64,000 bases of DNA from Lunularia cruciata (lineage: Eukaryota; Streptophyta; Marchantiopsida; Lunulariales; Lunulariaceae). The translations under genes were made by a program, and so were the position numbers. The stretch is from NCBI GenBank assembly GCA_948567375.1, contig OX419761.1, positions 16,122,501 through 16,186,500 of the forward strand, read 5' to 3'. The notes beneath the pieces were generated by a model that saw only the letters and a list, made by a program, of their open reading frames with translations, searched no databases and was not told the DNA's origin. Each line of letters begins with the position of its first letter. Within the stretch, counting starts at the first letter, position 1. Of this stretch, positions 45,180 through 58,105 are shown in pieces.

Positions 45180-46560
45180 GGCTCTGCTTTTTCACCCCGC
45201 CATGCTTGCTTCTTACTTTGGGCAGAGGGTTTTTGTCACCGTACAGAAATCAAAGGCCACGAGCCTTCATTGGGCGGGCATCAATAGTGGTTGTTTTTGT
45301 TCCGTAGACAACTCTCCCCTTGCATTTACCAAACATACACTTGGCAAATTTCTATTACACGGGAGTTATAAATTCATATTTTCCTCATTTTATGTATTTT
45401 TAGAGTTTCTAGGGTTGGTTACTCTTCGGAGTGTCTTGTTCTTTATGTCTGTGTGCCCCTTTTTGCAGTCTTCACCTCTTCTTTTATATTTGTGCTTCTT
45501 TGTGCACTCGTATTCCAGGTTACTTTTCTTTTATATTTGTGCTTTTTTGTGTGCTTAAATTCCATGTTTACTTTTCGATGGGGTATTTTATTGAGCCTGT
45601 TAGCCTCTACTTTACCGGTGCAAATAACTTTGCAATTTCTGTGTATCCTTAAAAGATGGACTTTAAAAGGAACGCTCGCATGGACAGTAATTTTAGGACC
45701 TGTTGTATCGACGGAATGGCATCCATCAATCGACTGAAAAACATCACCAGCTTTTCACCTAGTTTGCACGTTTACATAATCCATAAACGCCCACTAGTAT
45801 TAACCCCATGAATGATGCACATGGCAAAAAAATCCTGTCATCGTCACCTTCCCCACCCTTTGTCCTTGTCCCCAACAAGGCAATTACTTGACCCTTACTA
45901 CATTGCGCACGAAATCAGCATTTCTTCGTTCGCAAATCAATCCATTTCCGCATGTTTATAATAAACTTAGCTACATTTTCTTTGATATATAATTATATTA
46001 TGCTAGAATCCCATGTTGGACTACTGGCGTCTTCAGATCCATATGTTATGCTATTTACTAAAGATAAAAACGTAATACATTTAAACAAGTTAAGTCTCAA
46101 ATCAAAGTGCTGTAGAAAATTGGATTTACACGTAATAACTTATTCCTTCTTCAAGTTGCATAAGCGTCGGAAAGATATAAACCTGAACTCATAAAGTATA
46201 TAACTTTTGCACAACTGTGTGGTTGGATTTTCCCTATTGGATTGTGTCCAGCATTTAATGAATGACTTTTATTCTAATACCTCATAGGAAGCCAAAAGAC
46301 ATTGTGCTGTGCTACCCTTCCTGAACTTACATGCCTAATCTACCTCCTTTGTCACCTCCGTTCTCTTCCCCCCATCCGGTCTTTTTTTCTCAATGTGCTT
46401 ACTACATACCTGTACAGTGGTTTGCTTATGTTAAAGTCTAGTGTATTCGTTTTGTGCTGTTTGATTTAGGGGTGCAAATTACCAGTAGATTCTTGTATTG
46501 CTCCCCCTTTTCTTATGCGTCACATTTGTTCCTCTCGTTCCTCAGTTTCTCATCTATGTC
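45180..46560. repeat. dispersed block A, right copy
   Basis: Collinear with 11505-12965; uninterrupted at CCTCAGTTTCTCATCTATG, the site where the left copy carries the retroposon at 12966. Confidence 0.75.
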
Positions 46561-47330
46561 AAGTGCTCCTGTCCCCTTCGCTTCTTCCAGATGTTGAGCT
46601 CCGAGTAGTTATGGAAGTTTTTGGCTGGGAATTCAGCGTTTAAGCTTGCTTCTCGCGTTCTTCTTCTTTCTTTTACCCTCTGGCCACCCATGTTTTAGCA
46701 TTATTTGCTCTACTATCGAGGCCTAGGGCCCCAGTCCCATTAGTAAAAAGTACTTTAGGAAAATGTTATTAAACATTTTAAATCTACTCTAGCCGCTCTA
46801 TTGATCTTCACCGCTATAAAGTTCTTGCGCTGCGTCCTCTTCACAAGGAAAGTTCAAACGAATAAGTTCTAAGTGTCTTAAATGTCCTGTCTAGAATTCT
46901 CTAAGGATTCTTTGGGTGGTTTATGTTGGAGCTGTTTCCCAGATGCCAGGTACTATACGCGCAGAGTGCATAGAAAAACCATTCCTACAAGTTGAGACAC
47001 ATTAAGCATTTCCAAATCATCGGTAATGAAGAAAGTTCCTAATGTAATGTAATGTAATGTTATAATGGAAGACCTTCAGCGGACTAAATCCTAAATGTGG
47101 TCAAATCATAAGTATGAACGTTTATAATCGATGGGGGCACAAATCGAATTCTTCTTCAATTAACTGTCAATAATCTGCTTTCTCGAAATTATATCATCAA
47201 ATTTTATATCTGCTTTAAACACAATTCATCTTCATTTTAGGGCGTAAAGTATCAAAGCACTGAACAGACCCCTTATAAAGTTGTTTCATGTTTGCATTTC
47301 CCTCTCATTTCAAGTGATCTCCGATCAGAT
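46561..47330. repeat. copy of repeat block R
   Basis: Matches 1910-2110 and 60615-61560, including the 560-bp segment deleted from the left copy. A short (AATGT)n run is at 47038-47060. Confidence 0.65.
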
Positions 47331-47449
47331 TAGACATTATTACAAATCTATCTCAAGTGAGAAAATTGGTGGAGAATGTTTGCTATACTTGCATGCAGCT
47401 TCTTTTGTTGTTTTATATGAATTTTGTTACGCTTTGATACACTTTTAAA

Positions 47450-48270
47450 CTTGCACATTACATTGAATAGGCAGTTGTTGGTATATCTTCTATTTTGAAG
47501 TTATATGTAGATTTTTATTTTTAAAACTTTTCCTTTGATTGATAAATATATGTACATTAGTTATAAAGATATCAATTAACATCTTATTCAAAAATTTATT
47601 AGATTGATATTGGTTATGAAATTATAATAAATTTATATATGAGTTATTATAGTTACGAATATAAAATTTTACTTTTGTTAGTAAAAAATTTATGATTTTT
47701 TAGCAAGTAAATTATTACAAAATTAAATATTTTGAAAATAAATATTAAAATAAAATGAGACGATCTAAACTTTACTAAACTAAACTAAACTAAACGTCTA
47801 AGACAGAGTATGTATAATATAAAATTATATCAAACTTTTTATCTTATGAAATAATATGATAATAAATATTATTTTTATCATTATCATTTATGAAAAATAA
47901 TAATTTATTTTTATTATTTTATTATATTTATCGAATTAAAATTTAAAAAATAATCATCTTTTATATAATATAAAAATAATTTATATAAAAACAAGATTAA
48001 AATTAAAAAAAATTAACTAAAAATTACTTAAAATAATAAAAATTTAATTTTATCAAAAAAATATTTATTAAAAATAAAAAACTTTATAAATTAATTAAAT
48101 ATTTTAATATTTAAATTAATAATAAAAATAAAAATATATTAATTTAATATTTATATTTTCGAAAAATATATAAAATATAATAAATTCCTTTATTAACATA
48201 CGTTATATTTATCATTTAAATATTTTATAACAAATACATAAATAAATATATTTATTTATTTATATTTTCG
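47450..48270. other. extremely AT-rich stretch
   Basis: About 800 bp of almost pure A/T with many TAAAA/TTTAT runs and a (TAAAC)n run near 47770-47795. No gene; possibly a matrix-attachment-like or otherwise low-complexity segment. Confidence 0.6.
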
Positions 48271-48899
48271 CACATCTTAAACTTTTGAACGATCTATTGT
48301 TCCTCCATTAATGGAGGGACATCTGTTTATAAAGTGTAAGTTGGAACAGGGGAGCATACGATGGAGAAGAATTTCACGTCAAAAGTAGAGGGATCTACGA
48401 CTGATCTGTTTGTAGAGTGAACAGCGGAGCACACGATGAAAGAAAGAGAATTTCAAGTAACAGGAACAAGGGGCTACGTCGTATGTGAGTTTCTACTTGG
48501 AAACAGGAGGGGCAGCTACGACTGATACTTCCGGGAAGCAACACGATGGAAGGATCATAAGAACAAGGGTCACGTCGTTTGTGAGTTTCTGCTCGGAAAG
48601 ATTACAATTAACGCGATTGACAAAGTGTGCAATTTGATTATTTTCAAGGTCTAAAATTAATATTCTATGATTACTTGTAGCATATGTCGCGTCTATGGTA
48701 TATGGCTCCATAGCTCGAAACTCAAATGTGGCTCAACTCCAGTCGAAGCTGCTCCAAATCCCAACATCACTTGAAATCCGCAAGCATTGGGCTCAAGACT
48801 AGAATTAAACAGATAGACCACAGCAAAGATTCAAACCACATTTCTACCATTCTGCATTGGCTATTATATAGCATTCATTTCCCTAGGTGGTTTGACGAT
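48271..48899. other. no gene; short repeats
   Basis: 48340-48560 has three imperfect repeats of ...ACACGATGGAAGAA..., TACGACTGAT and TTTCTGCTCGGAA type, loosely related to 53215-53280. Nothing coding is supported. Confidence 0.45.
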
Positions 48900-49400
48900 C
48901 TCGTGGTCCTCCACACAGTCGCCGACGAGGGAGATTGCATAAATCCGTGCAGAAACCTGTAATCTCGATCTCTATTTCTCTCGGAGAGTGCAGGACCTCA
49001 TGATCGTCCACGCAGACGCCGACGAGCGAGATCGCAGATTTCCGCACAGACTCCTGTAATCTCTATCTTTCATTCAATTTCTCTCGGAGGGTGCAGGACC
49101 TCATGGTCGTCCATGCAGTCACGACGAGCAAGATCGCAAAATTCCGCACAAAATCCTGTAATCTTGATCTTTCATTCAATTTCTCTCCGAGGGTGTAAGA
49201 CCTCATGGTCTTCCATGCAGTCGCCGACGAACAAGATCGCAGATTCCCGCAGACTCCTGTAATCTCGATCTTTCATTCAATTTCTCTCCGAGGGTGCAAG
49301 AGCTCATGGTCCCCCACACAGTCAGCCTACGAGAGAAATTGCAGATTTCCACAGACTCCTGTAATTTCGATCTTTCACTTGCTCTGGAATACCTTCTAGA
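48900..49400 (+). repeat. 102-bp minisatellite, about five copies
   Basis: CTGTAATCTCGATCTTTCATTCAATTTC-type units start at 48957, 49054, 49156, 49257 and 49359 (period 97-102 bp), with the body GGACCTCATGGTCGTCCATGC. A lone related unit occurs at 54040-54070 and 54140. Confidence 0.88.
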
Positions 49401-50109
49401 GGACAAGTCGACTGCTTAGAGGCGTTCTTCCATTTGCAGAACTTTTCGGTAGCTACCTCTACTTCTGGAGCATTTTGCTGAAACCGACGTTATTGGAAAT
49501 GAGAGTTATCTTCCTCAATGCACCTGAGAGCCGAGCAAGGCCAGTCGAAACTAATATAGAAAAGGAAATCCTCGAAAGTCCATCAACCTGAGATTCAGTA
49601 GCTATACTATAGAGTTTGCTTCTAGAATATATTTAATTGAACCGATTGAATCTGTTGTAATATATGATCTTATCATTTCAGGAATTCAAGTTCCTGGAAC
49701 TTGGCTGCGAAGTGTCCACTACTACTGTAACTGTAAATCGATTTCAAGTCTTACTCAAAGTTGATGCTTGCCGCTTTCTACGGGTCAGTACAGCCATTCT
49801 GCTTGCACAATCCCATAAGCACTGTCGACATTCTATTCCCTGAGACATGAATATTGTTCTTCAGGGGAGTTTAACCCAATAATACAATATGAAGTCAACC
49901 TCCACAGTTAATGCATCAAACGGCAGATGCTGCTCTCATCCATAGCTTCATATAGAGGAGTTTAAGTTTAGTATATTAATCAATCTGCAATCAATCTCCT
50001 CGGAATAAGTTCCAAATCGCTGACGCTGCACTCATCGATCGCCTTGAACGGATACGCCGACAGTGCAGGTGGATCTCATAGATATCAGTTCTTTCTTCTC
50101 GAATTCTTA
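49401..50109. other. no gene seen
   Basis: No conserved frame recognised; lies immediately before the decayed receptor gene. Confidence 0.4.
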
Positions 50110-50979
50110 AGGTAACTTGATTTGTCCCATAATGGATGACTGGTCGTATTCCATTGGAGCTTGGTGCAATGATGAAAGTGAGAGTCCTGAGTTAGTTCAG
50201 AATGTGCTTTACGGCAATAGTCCCGTCTCATTGAGCATATGCTCTGGCTTACATCAGCTTGATTTGAGCGTTAACAACTTGACAAGAGACATACCGTTGA
50301 AGCTAGGGGAATTGGCATAGTTGCAATTGTTATGGTTGCATAACGATTCTCTTATTGGTCCTATGCCCGTCTCATGGAGCAAATGCTCACGTTTATAGCA
50401 GCATGACTTGAGTGTAAACCATTCACAGGAGAGATACTGACGGAGATGGGGAAATTAGGCGATGTTCTCTATGACCACCTACGTACAGGAGGAATACCGA
50501 CAGAGCTGGGCACTTGAAAGACTTGCAGAGTTTACTCTTGTATGACAATCCACTTGCAGGTGCTATTCCCGTCTCATCGAGCAAACGCTTACTGTACCAG
50601 CAACTTGATTTGAGCTTCAACAGCTCGATTGGATAAATGCCGGCAGAGCTAGGAGCATTGGAGTTTAAGCAGTTGTGCTTAGGGGGGAGTAAACTTACCG
50701 GCGCTATTCCTGCATCACTCAGCAGATGCTCGACGTTACAGCACCTTCCGCTGACAGTAGACTATTTGACAGGAGAGATCCCAGCTGAGCTAAGAGAGTT
50801 GCGGAATTTGCAATTTTATGCTTGTATAAGAATTCACTCACCGGTATTATTCCTGTCACACTGAGCAAAACCTCACGCTTACAGCAGCTTCATTTAATAA
50901 TAACAGCTTGACAGGCTACATAACGGTTGAGCTAGGAGCGTTGAGAGAGTTGCAGGCCTTTTACGATTAGTCCTTGTGG

Positions 50980-51300
50980 GTGCTTTAGTCTCACAACACA
51001 ACAGTATGAATGGTGAGTGAGATTATCAAGGTGCAATGCCGGTTGAGCGTAGTTTATGAGACTTAACAACGTGAAGTAAACAATGACGAGAATAAGAATA
51101 AGTATCAAAACCAGGTGCAACATAATATGAGTATTTCTTTTTCAAATTTAGAACGGTGCCATCAAACACTTCTGAACCAGGTCAGAGGAACAATTAAAAA
51201 TGTGTTCCAAAAGGATAATAACATATAACAACTATTTTAATATTGGAATGCTCAATTTTAATACTGGAATGCTAAATCTTCAAGGAAGCAAAATAGAGCC
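50980..51300. repeat. repeat material inside the receptor pseudogene
   Basis: 50985-51080 matches 29060-29180. 51145-51300 matches 7380-7560 inverted. LRR coding similarity stops at 50960 and resumes near 51300, so this is an insertion. Confidence 0.6.
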
Positions 51301-51694
51301 CTTGTGGATCTTTGTTTAAGGTCTCAAATGGAGTTGTATCCTTATGGCAATGGACTAACAGGTACTATTCCAGTTTCATTAGAAAAATTCAACAGGCTGC
51401 AGGCACTTGATCTGATAGCAATCTGATGGGGAAGGTTTATCTGGAGCTAGGGCAGTTGACAGATTTGAAGAATCTTATCCTCTACGAGAATGAACTCACT
51501 GCCAGCATTCCAGTTCCCTAGCAAATTGCTTTCAGCGAAAGTGGCTTGATCTGGCTACAAACAACTTAGCAGGAGAGATACCGTCAGGGCCTGGGGGCTT
51601 GATAGAGGTGCGGTGTATGTACCTGGAGGACAAAGGAATTCACAGGTACTATCCCCTTATCGATTGGGCAACTTTGGAGGTTGCTCCCTCTCCG

Positions 51695-51724
51695 GATTCG
51701 TGGAAAGCCGGCTTTCCACTAATC
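51695..51724. other. 30-bp near-perfect palindrome
   Basis: GTGGAAAGCCGGCTTTCCAC at 51700-51719 is a perfect palindrome; the arms extend to 51695 and 51724 with one mismatch. It interrupts LRR sequence. Confidence 0.8.
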
Positions 51725-52850
51725 GAATCACAGGTTTCATTGATCTCTGGGTAAATGCTCGACATTGGGGACTCTGCAACTCCATATGAATCGACTTTCA
51801 GGATCGATACCTTTGAGCCTCGGTACTTAAAAGACCTGAGAGCATTGCTGGTGTTTGGAAATCAGCTTTCTGCCATTATTCTAAAAATTTGGGTTCCTCT
51901 CTACATGCTCTGGAAAATCGTGATACAGTACTTCTGACAATCAGCTGGAAGGTCATATACCACATAACGTCGGCAGTTTAACCTCGTTAGTTCAACTCCG
52001 ACCTGGCCACAATAGAATCAATGGACTCCTACCAAGTAGTCTCGGTCGGAACGAGAGCTCACTGGAAATTCTCACAGTTGCAAACAATCTGATCAGCGGT
52101 CCAATTCCTGCTTCTTTAGGTGATTGGATTGCGTCGCTGACCACTCTCCAGGTCCTGGACCTCCCAAACAAAAGGTTTTACGAGTCTCTCCTAGAAAGCT
52201 TATCAAAGTTGCAAGGTTTCACACGCTCAAATGAAACAGCATTAGGTTCAACAACAGTGGGGAGGTCCTTAAGGAAAACTTGGTGGTGTTTGCTAAGGGC
52301 CAAGATCTCCATCTGGAATACTTGGTATCATTTCGAACTTCCTTTGACATATCCCGAAACCATTTCACCGAACCCATTCCTGAGGCCTTTGGCAGTCTTC
52401 CCAGAATGTTGTGCTTCACTCTTTCCGGCAACAGGTTTGAAGGGTCCATAAGTTCCAGTCTCTCAAATCTCACTACGGTGGAATCCTTGGATCTTTGGTT
52501 ACGACTTGACCGGGAGGATACCGGTGAGCTTTGCGCAGTATACGAATTTGAGTTATCTCAATGTGAGCTTCAACGATTGAGAAGGGTCGATTCCTATTTC
52601 TACCCAACTTCAGTAGATGAAGGCGACAATGTTCGAACGAAATCCTGGACTCTGCGTTTTGCCCATGTAGAGAGTCTTCGAAACCCGGGAAAGTCAATCC
52701 CGCAGTGTCGAGAGCTAAGGATATCCATGACAAATTGCCATAGAGGGTCAATGCGTTGGTCTCGTTTTCTGCCTGTTTAGTGAGACTCGTAGTAGGCTTT
52801 ATTGTTTCAGTAGCAGTTCTTTGGTTCGAAGAGTTTAAGACGGTTCATGT

Positions 52851-53244
52851 TTCAGTAGCATTTCTATGGGGCCTCTATACATCGAACGTAAATGTACATC
52901 CTTCCAGGACAGTTCAATCGTTTAAAGACAATCACGAGTGCACTATTTTCTCGAACACTATTTGTCTGTATTGAGATATTCGTGCAAATGCCACCACTGC
53001 AGATAAATGAGATTCCAATTTCTGATATGCAATATCAGACACTCTCTCTGAACTCTCTAAACTCCCTAAACTCTCTTAACGATATTGATATTGATCTATC
53101 ACCCGCAACAATCACCAAATTCCACACCCAAGGAATAAATAATATACTGACATCTTAGAATTTGAAATGATGCAACTGTTCATCATCCACTGTTCTTGTA
53201 TTGACTGATACTTCTGCTCGTGGAGTACAATTTTAGAACAGGGG
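52851..53244. other. no gene seen
   Basis: Includes a short (CTCTCTAAACTCC)n-like run at 53041-53080. 53165-53260 is distantly related to 2519-2620. Confidence 0.45.
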
Positions 53245-53735
53245 AGAACATTATGAAAGAGAACGTTGGCCCGCGAAAACAGAGCCCATGTCATTCGTAG
53301 ATGCTACTTGAAACTCTCACGAAATCAATTGAGAAAGATCGGTGGTTATTCTCAAAGACTAAAGCACATTATGAAAGAAGAACGTCGGGCCGAGGAAACA
53401 GAGCCTAGGTCATTCGCATGGTTTACTTGAAACACTCACAGAATCAATTGAGAAAGAGAGAGGTGGATGTTCTCAGAGACCAAAGCACATTATGAAGGAA
53501 GAACGTCAGGCGGCGAAAACAGAGCCTACGTCATTCGTAGGGGTTACTTGAAACACTCAGAGTCAATTGCGAGAGAGACCGGTGCTTGTGCTCAGAAACC
53601 AAAACACATTATGGAAAGAGAACGTTGGGCAGCGAAAACAGAGCATCTGTCATTCGTAGGGGATACTTGAAATACTCACAGAGGTAACTGAGAAAGAGAC
53701 CGGTGTTTGTTCTCAGAGACCAAAACTGGTGTTAG
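53245..53735 (+). repeat. 120-bp minisatellite, four copies
   Basis: Units GAACGT(T/C)GG...AAAACAGAGCC...GTCATTCGTAG...GAGAAAGA..GGTG begin at 53261, 53380, 53501 and 53620 (period 119-121). Confidence 0.9.
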
Positions 53736-54214
53736 GGACCAAACTGTGTGTACATCGGTGATCGGACATGTTCCATCTGTAGTTGTCCAATCCCTAGTAT
53801 CAGCTCCATAGCCAAAATGTGACGCAAGTCCAACCAAATCTGCTGCAAAATCCAGCATCACATGAAATCTGCGACTTCTTGGCTTCCGTGATCGGAACTA
53901 AACAGTTGACAACCTCCATACCCCAAACAGACCACAACAAAGAATCACACCACATTTCCACCATTCTGCATGGTGGAAATGTGACATCCTCTCTCGAGGG
54001 TCATCGTCTTCCGCCCAGCAAGGGCCTGGATTTCCAAAACTCCTGTAATCTCGATCTTTCAAGGCTTTGGCAATCCTTCTGAAGTTCTTAGCGTCAAGTA
54101 GACTGCTTAGCGGTCTTCGTCCACACGGAGTCCACAACTCATGTAATCTCGATTGCCAAGGCTCTGGCATTGCCTTTTGCAGGATGTAATGACAAGCGGA
54201 CTGGTTAGCCCATT
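53736..54214. other. no gene; lone minisatellite-like units
   Basis: Contains CTCCTGTAATCTCGATCTTTC at 54041-54061 and a similar piece at 54135, related to the array at 48957-49400. Confidence 0.45.
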
Positions 54215-54295
54215 TTACCTCTTGTGTCTTTTCCTTGTACGGCTTGATGGGATCTTCCCATCCTTCTTGTTATCCTGCACGGTCAGCCTTTCTCT
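54215..54295 (+). mobile_element. retroposon 3' tail fragment
   Basis: CATTTTACCTCTTGTGTC...TTGTACGGCTTGATGGGATCTTCCCATCC...GCACGGTCAGCC: a tail truncated just 3' of the palindrome. A more diverged tail is at 55225-55275. Confidence 0.6.
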
Positions 54296-54589
54296 CCGTT
54301 AGCTATGTTTTCCCGTTGGTCCAACTTGGAGCTACTTGTCGGCACCGCTAATTCTAGGTCTGGGTTATATGACCAGCTGTCACTCTCGGCAGAGGTCTTC
54401 TTTCAGTAAGAGAAAAAGACATGCAATACTTGGAGATATTCTCGCACGGCGATTCCTGCATTGTCTTCGTGGTTAACATATAAAAATACCATAATCTGGA
54501 AAGACTGGAACTTAGCAAATTTAAGTATAATAATCAGGACAGCCTGCAGTTATTAAACCACGCAGGATATCATGCATTTATTAAACAAA

Positions 54590-56445
54590 GCTAAATTAGA
54601 CATGCTTCCAGCAAGCCTCTGGAGGCCCCTCACGCAACCAAGTTTTTGTTTATGGGATTCTTTGATCAATTGAATAAATTATTTATCTTGCGGGTAACAG
54701 AGTTGCGAAACCCCACAATAAGGCTTAGCATAAACTGGTTAATGAGCCCTGGAAATATACTATATATAAATTCAAGGAAAGGGCACCACCGTATTCATGT
54801 TGTGAGAGGGGAGTGAGTTTTGCGCCTTTTCCGTACCTTCTTCGTAAAACATCGTGAGAACTTAAACTTTTATAAACCCAAATTGTAAGAATATATCTTT
54901 GGTGTATTTACATCTTTCTGGCAATAAAATAGATAAAAGTCCTAAAGGATGTTGCTTTTAATTTTCTTGCTTGAAATATTAAGCCAAAACCACTAAGTTT
55001 TTTTTTGGAACAGATAATAATCCAAAAATATCATTCAAAAATGGCAATCAGATATAATTTAATATCTATACATCTGTACAAATAAAAACCGCTAACTGAA
55101 ACAAAACTGCAACTCCGAAACTATGCATCTTTAAACCACTTATGGAGTAACTAAAGACTCAATAGGTTTTGCATTAACCTTCCATGGAGTGGATAAAACA
55201 TAAGAATGTTTTATCCTTCTGCATTTTGACATGTCTTCCCGTCCTTTTTGTTATCATGCGAGGTTGCCTTGTTCCTTAAAGAGAATTGAGCCAAAACCAT
55301 TAAAGGTCTTGAAACCTATCTTTAGGTCATGAATCATTTAAAGAATAGATATTAACATAAATAATTATAGAAAAATAATTTAGAATAGATATAGGAATTT
55401 ATTTTTTTAAATAAGCTTGAACGGAAAAAAAAATAAAACAAGTTTTAATCTCTCTATAATTTAGTATTTTTAATGTTTATAAAACCACCGTCAATTCACT
55501 AATAACTATGTGGCCAAAATCCATTACAAACCTTTTGAAGAAAAATAGATACTTTATAAAGCTCATCGCCCGAGAACGCTGCAAAGTGACCAACACTCTA
55601 TCTAAAGTAGGAAGTGAACATGGCTTAGGAGACGGCCATAGCTCCTCTCTCAATAAGTAGGGCAAAAGTACACTGGTTAGAAAATAGGGCTAAAATACAG
55701 CAAGTCTGTCTAGGTCCTTCACACTACCAGATCTGTTCATAAAATTCCTATTATCATTTGAGGAATTATCTCTCTCTTGCGTAAGAATGAGTTGCAGACA
55801 AGGAGATAAGCATAAACTATTGCATCATGAATCCTTGGGAACATAGGAAACATCCAAACAAAGGAAAACACCACCATATTCAAGTCGCAAGATGTGAGTG
55901 AGTCCGCGTATGTACATTGAGCCTTGAGCCTTGAGCGTATGTATTATCACCAAGAACATAAAAGTTGTGAAATTTTAAGCTGCTACCAAACTTATTTCAA
56001 AACTTTCTCTCTGAATAGTGTGCAGACGCATCGTCCGCACAAAGCAGCGCGTGTGAAAGATACAAACCAGGAGAATTGACATGTTAAGAATCAGCGCAAT
56101 ACAAGGATCAAACTCTTTGAACCCATAGCTTCTAGTAACTTAAAGTAGTGTCGCCTCAAATGAATAACACAAGTTGATACTTCAGAATAATGAATTTATG
56201 AACTTTAAATAACTCTGATTCCAACCAGCTTTATAGCTAGGCGTTTCTTAACAAGTGATAAAGCGGCTACTTCCCATCCTAATTTCGAGGAACAAATACA
56301 TAAAAGAGAAGCTAACGTAATCATATACAAAGTTACAGTTTTATAATTTAGGGCACCAGACAGATTTCACCCAACAACCTCCGAAGATTAGTAACGTTGC
56401 CCGCAAAGTACCAGCGAGATTTTCTCCGATCTCAACCTGAAACCT
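54590..56445. repeat. diverged copies of the 2.1-kb unit
   Basis: 54780-54850 (GCACCACCGTATTCATGTTGTGAG) and 55755-56420 are collinear with 9840-10520. Both are empty for the 126-bp retroposon. 54950-55670 between them is AT-rich without a gene. Confidence 0.6.
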
Positions 56446-57681
56446 GAGATTGGATGAAGAACATGATTATGAATTATTTCTTTGCAAGCGTTTGGTCAAT
56501 TTGGATGGGAGTTATGATCACGGATTATTTCATTAGAAGAATTTATTCAATCTGTCTGAGTGCTGCATGTAATGCGGGCAAGGCATATACAATTGCATTG
56601 CAACCGACGTTGCGATCGATTCTCGTTAGCGGTCATAAGTCATACAGTGAAAAAATATTAAACAATCATATGAAGAAATTCAAGCAAACAATATCATATT
56701 GTGGAATTTCTCTAAAAATTAAGAGGATAAACTAGTGTTAAACCCAAGGAGAAAGAGACCGTAGAGAATAACAAGGAGGATGGGAAGATCTATCAGACCT
56801 TGCAAAGACGTGAATAACTATATCGGGAGGAGGTATCGGGAGGAGGAGTACGGGAGAGTAGAGGGAGAGAAGTAAGAGGGAAGATTTATATTTTTTAGGG
56901 TTCTCTAGCATATAGTGAGTGAATAGCCTATTATGTTTGTATTTTAATTTTGGATCCATTGGAATTAGATTGAAGACAACGGAGAATTGAGTAGAGAGTT
57001 ATGTAGATTGTTAGATTTTTTTAGGGTTTAGAGTGATTATTACATTTTGAGAGTGATAGGTATAGAATTTTCATTTTTAATTTGTTTGTTTTCATGATTA
57101 AGTTTTCACTGTAATTTAATTAAAAAAATTTAGATATGGAAATTGAAAATTATGAGAATTTATAGCTTTTAAGGTTTGGAGAGATTATATTTTCTTGTGT
57201 GAGAGGTGGTGGTTTTGGAGGTATGGGGAGATATAGAGAGGAGTATCATGTGTTACTATCTTTATTCTTGCGGTAGCCATGGCTATACCTTCCCATGTGT
57301 GGTTGCCTAAAGCGTCTCATGATACACCATGCTTAGTGGATCCTTGATACTTTACCTTGCAAGGGATAAAGACCCATGTGTGAAAGATGCACAAGGATTA
57401 TGATTGGACCACTTGGGATATCCACATGAAGCGAGTGATCACATCAATAGCAATGACACTCGGGTTACACACACTTCTTCTATCCCTTTGTTGATTGTTC
57501 TAGGGATATTGATCGAGTCATGGGAGTGGTTAGCTTCTCAAGCGGGTTGCATTTTGGGATTATTTGAGACTAGTTTTCCATATCCTCGACTATTAATAGG
57601 CTACATTGCACACTCCATGATGAGACTAGATAGGGTTTTTGTCTACCACTCGATTGATTGGCACATGATCCCTTGGACGAG
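56446..57681. other. no gene recognised
   Basis: A 93-codon frame (56454-56735) and a 101-codon frame (57404-57709) match nothing I know. A purine-rich GGGAGGAGG stretch lies at 56820-56880. 57681 is the left boundary of the LTR. Confidence 0.4.
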
Positions 57682-58104
57682 TGTAACAATATGGAGTTTA
57701 GCGACGTAGTTAATAAAGCTAACAAAATAGAAAATAAGCCAAATTAACCTAGAATATTCCAAAAGCATCTAAGAAGCTTCTTGGGAAACTTCCCGACTAG
57801 TTAACTTGCACCCCAAGCAGGTAGCTTCTAGAAGGAAGCTTCTAGAAGCTTCTAACTAGCTTAGCTTACATGCCAAGTAGGCGGCTTCTAGAAGGAAGCT
57901 TCTTGAGAAGCTTCCTGGTTAACTTGGCTTGCACTCTAAGAACGGCTCAAGGAAGCTTCTTGAGAAGTTTCTCAAGGGCCTTGTATGCTACCTATAAATA
58001 CCAAAGCTGAAACTCATGCTAGGCATTTGGATTTTTTCCACATTCAAGTGTCCCAATGTGAACTTCTATTCTCCTATTTCTCTCCTCGGTTTTGGTCTTT
58101 TACA
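57682..58104 (+). mobile_element. LTR with heat-shock-element array
   Basis: Starts TGTAACA and ends TTTTACA (TGTAA/TTACA terminal inverted repeat), 423 bp. A tRNA-Met-type primer site begins two bases later. TATA box TATAAATA is at 57993-58000. The U3 part is packed with GAAnnTTC modules (see separate entry). No matching 3' LTR lies in the window. Confidence 0.8.
57752..57971 (+). promoter_or_regulatory. clustered heat-shock elements upstream of the TATA box
   Basis: GAA/TTC units in the nGAAnnTTCn arrangement: 57752-57759; 57773-57792 (GAAGCTTC..GAAACTTC); 57826-57852, including the perfect four-unit GGAAGCTTCTAGAAGCTTCT at 57834-57853; 57886-57914; 57952-57971. The last ends 22 bp before the TATA box. 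Heat-shock factor trimers bind three or more such alternating units. Confidence 0.8.
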
Positions 58105-58105
58105 T

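Larger units (their letters stand above)
50110..52850 (+). pseudogene. decayed LRR receptor-kinase gene (ectodomain and TM)
   Basis: Across shifting frames: LHQLDLSVNNLT, LGELA-LQLL, GAIPASLSRCSTLQHL, ELRELRNLQF, LTSLVQL-like and SFDISRNHFTEPIPEAFGSLPRML then SNLTTVESLDL, all plant extracellular LRRs (GxIPxxLxxLxxLxxLxLxxN). A cap region follows, then a hydrophobic segment VSFSACLVRLVVGFIVSVAV, the expected transmembrane helix. No kinase domain is found. Many stops and frameshifts, plus inserted repeats at 50980-51300. Related to 29423-30135. Confidence 0.75.

Noticed and set aside
57834-57853. HindIII/XbaI-like GAAGCTTCTAGAAGCTTC seen as cloning-vector residue
   Set aside because: It lies in a bounded LTR with several diverged similar modules, a TATA box and a primer site, so a promoter array explains it better.
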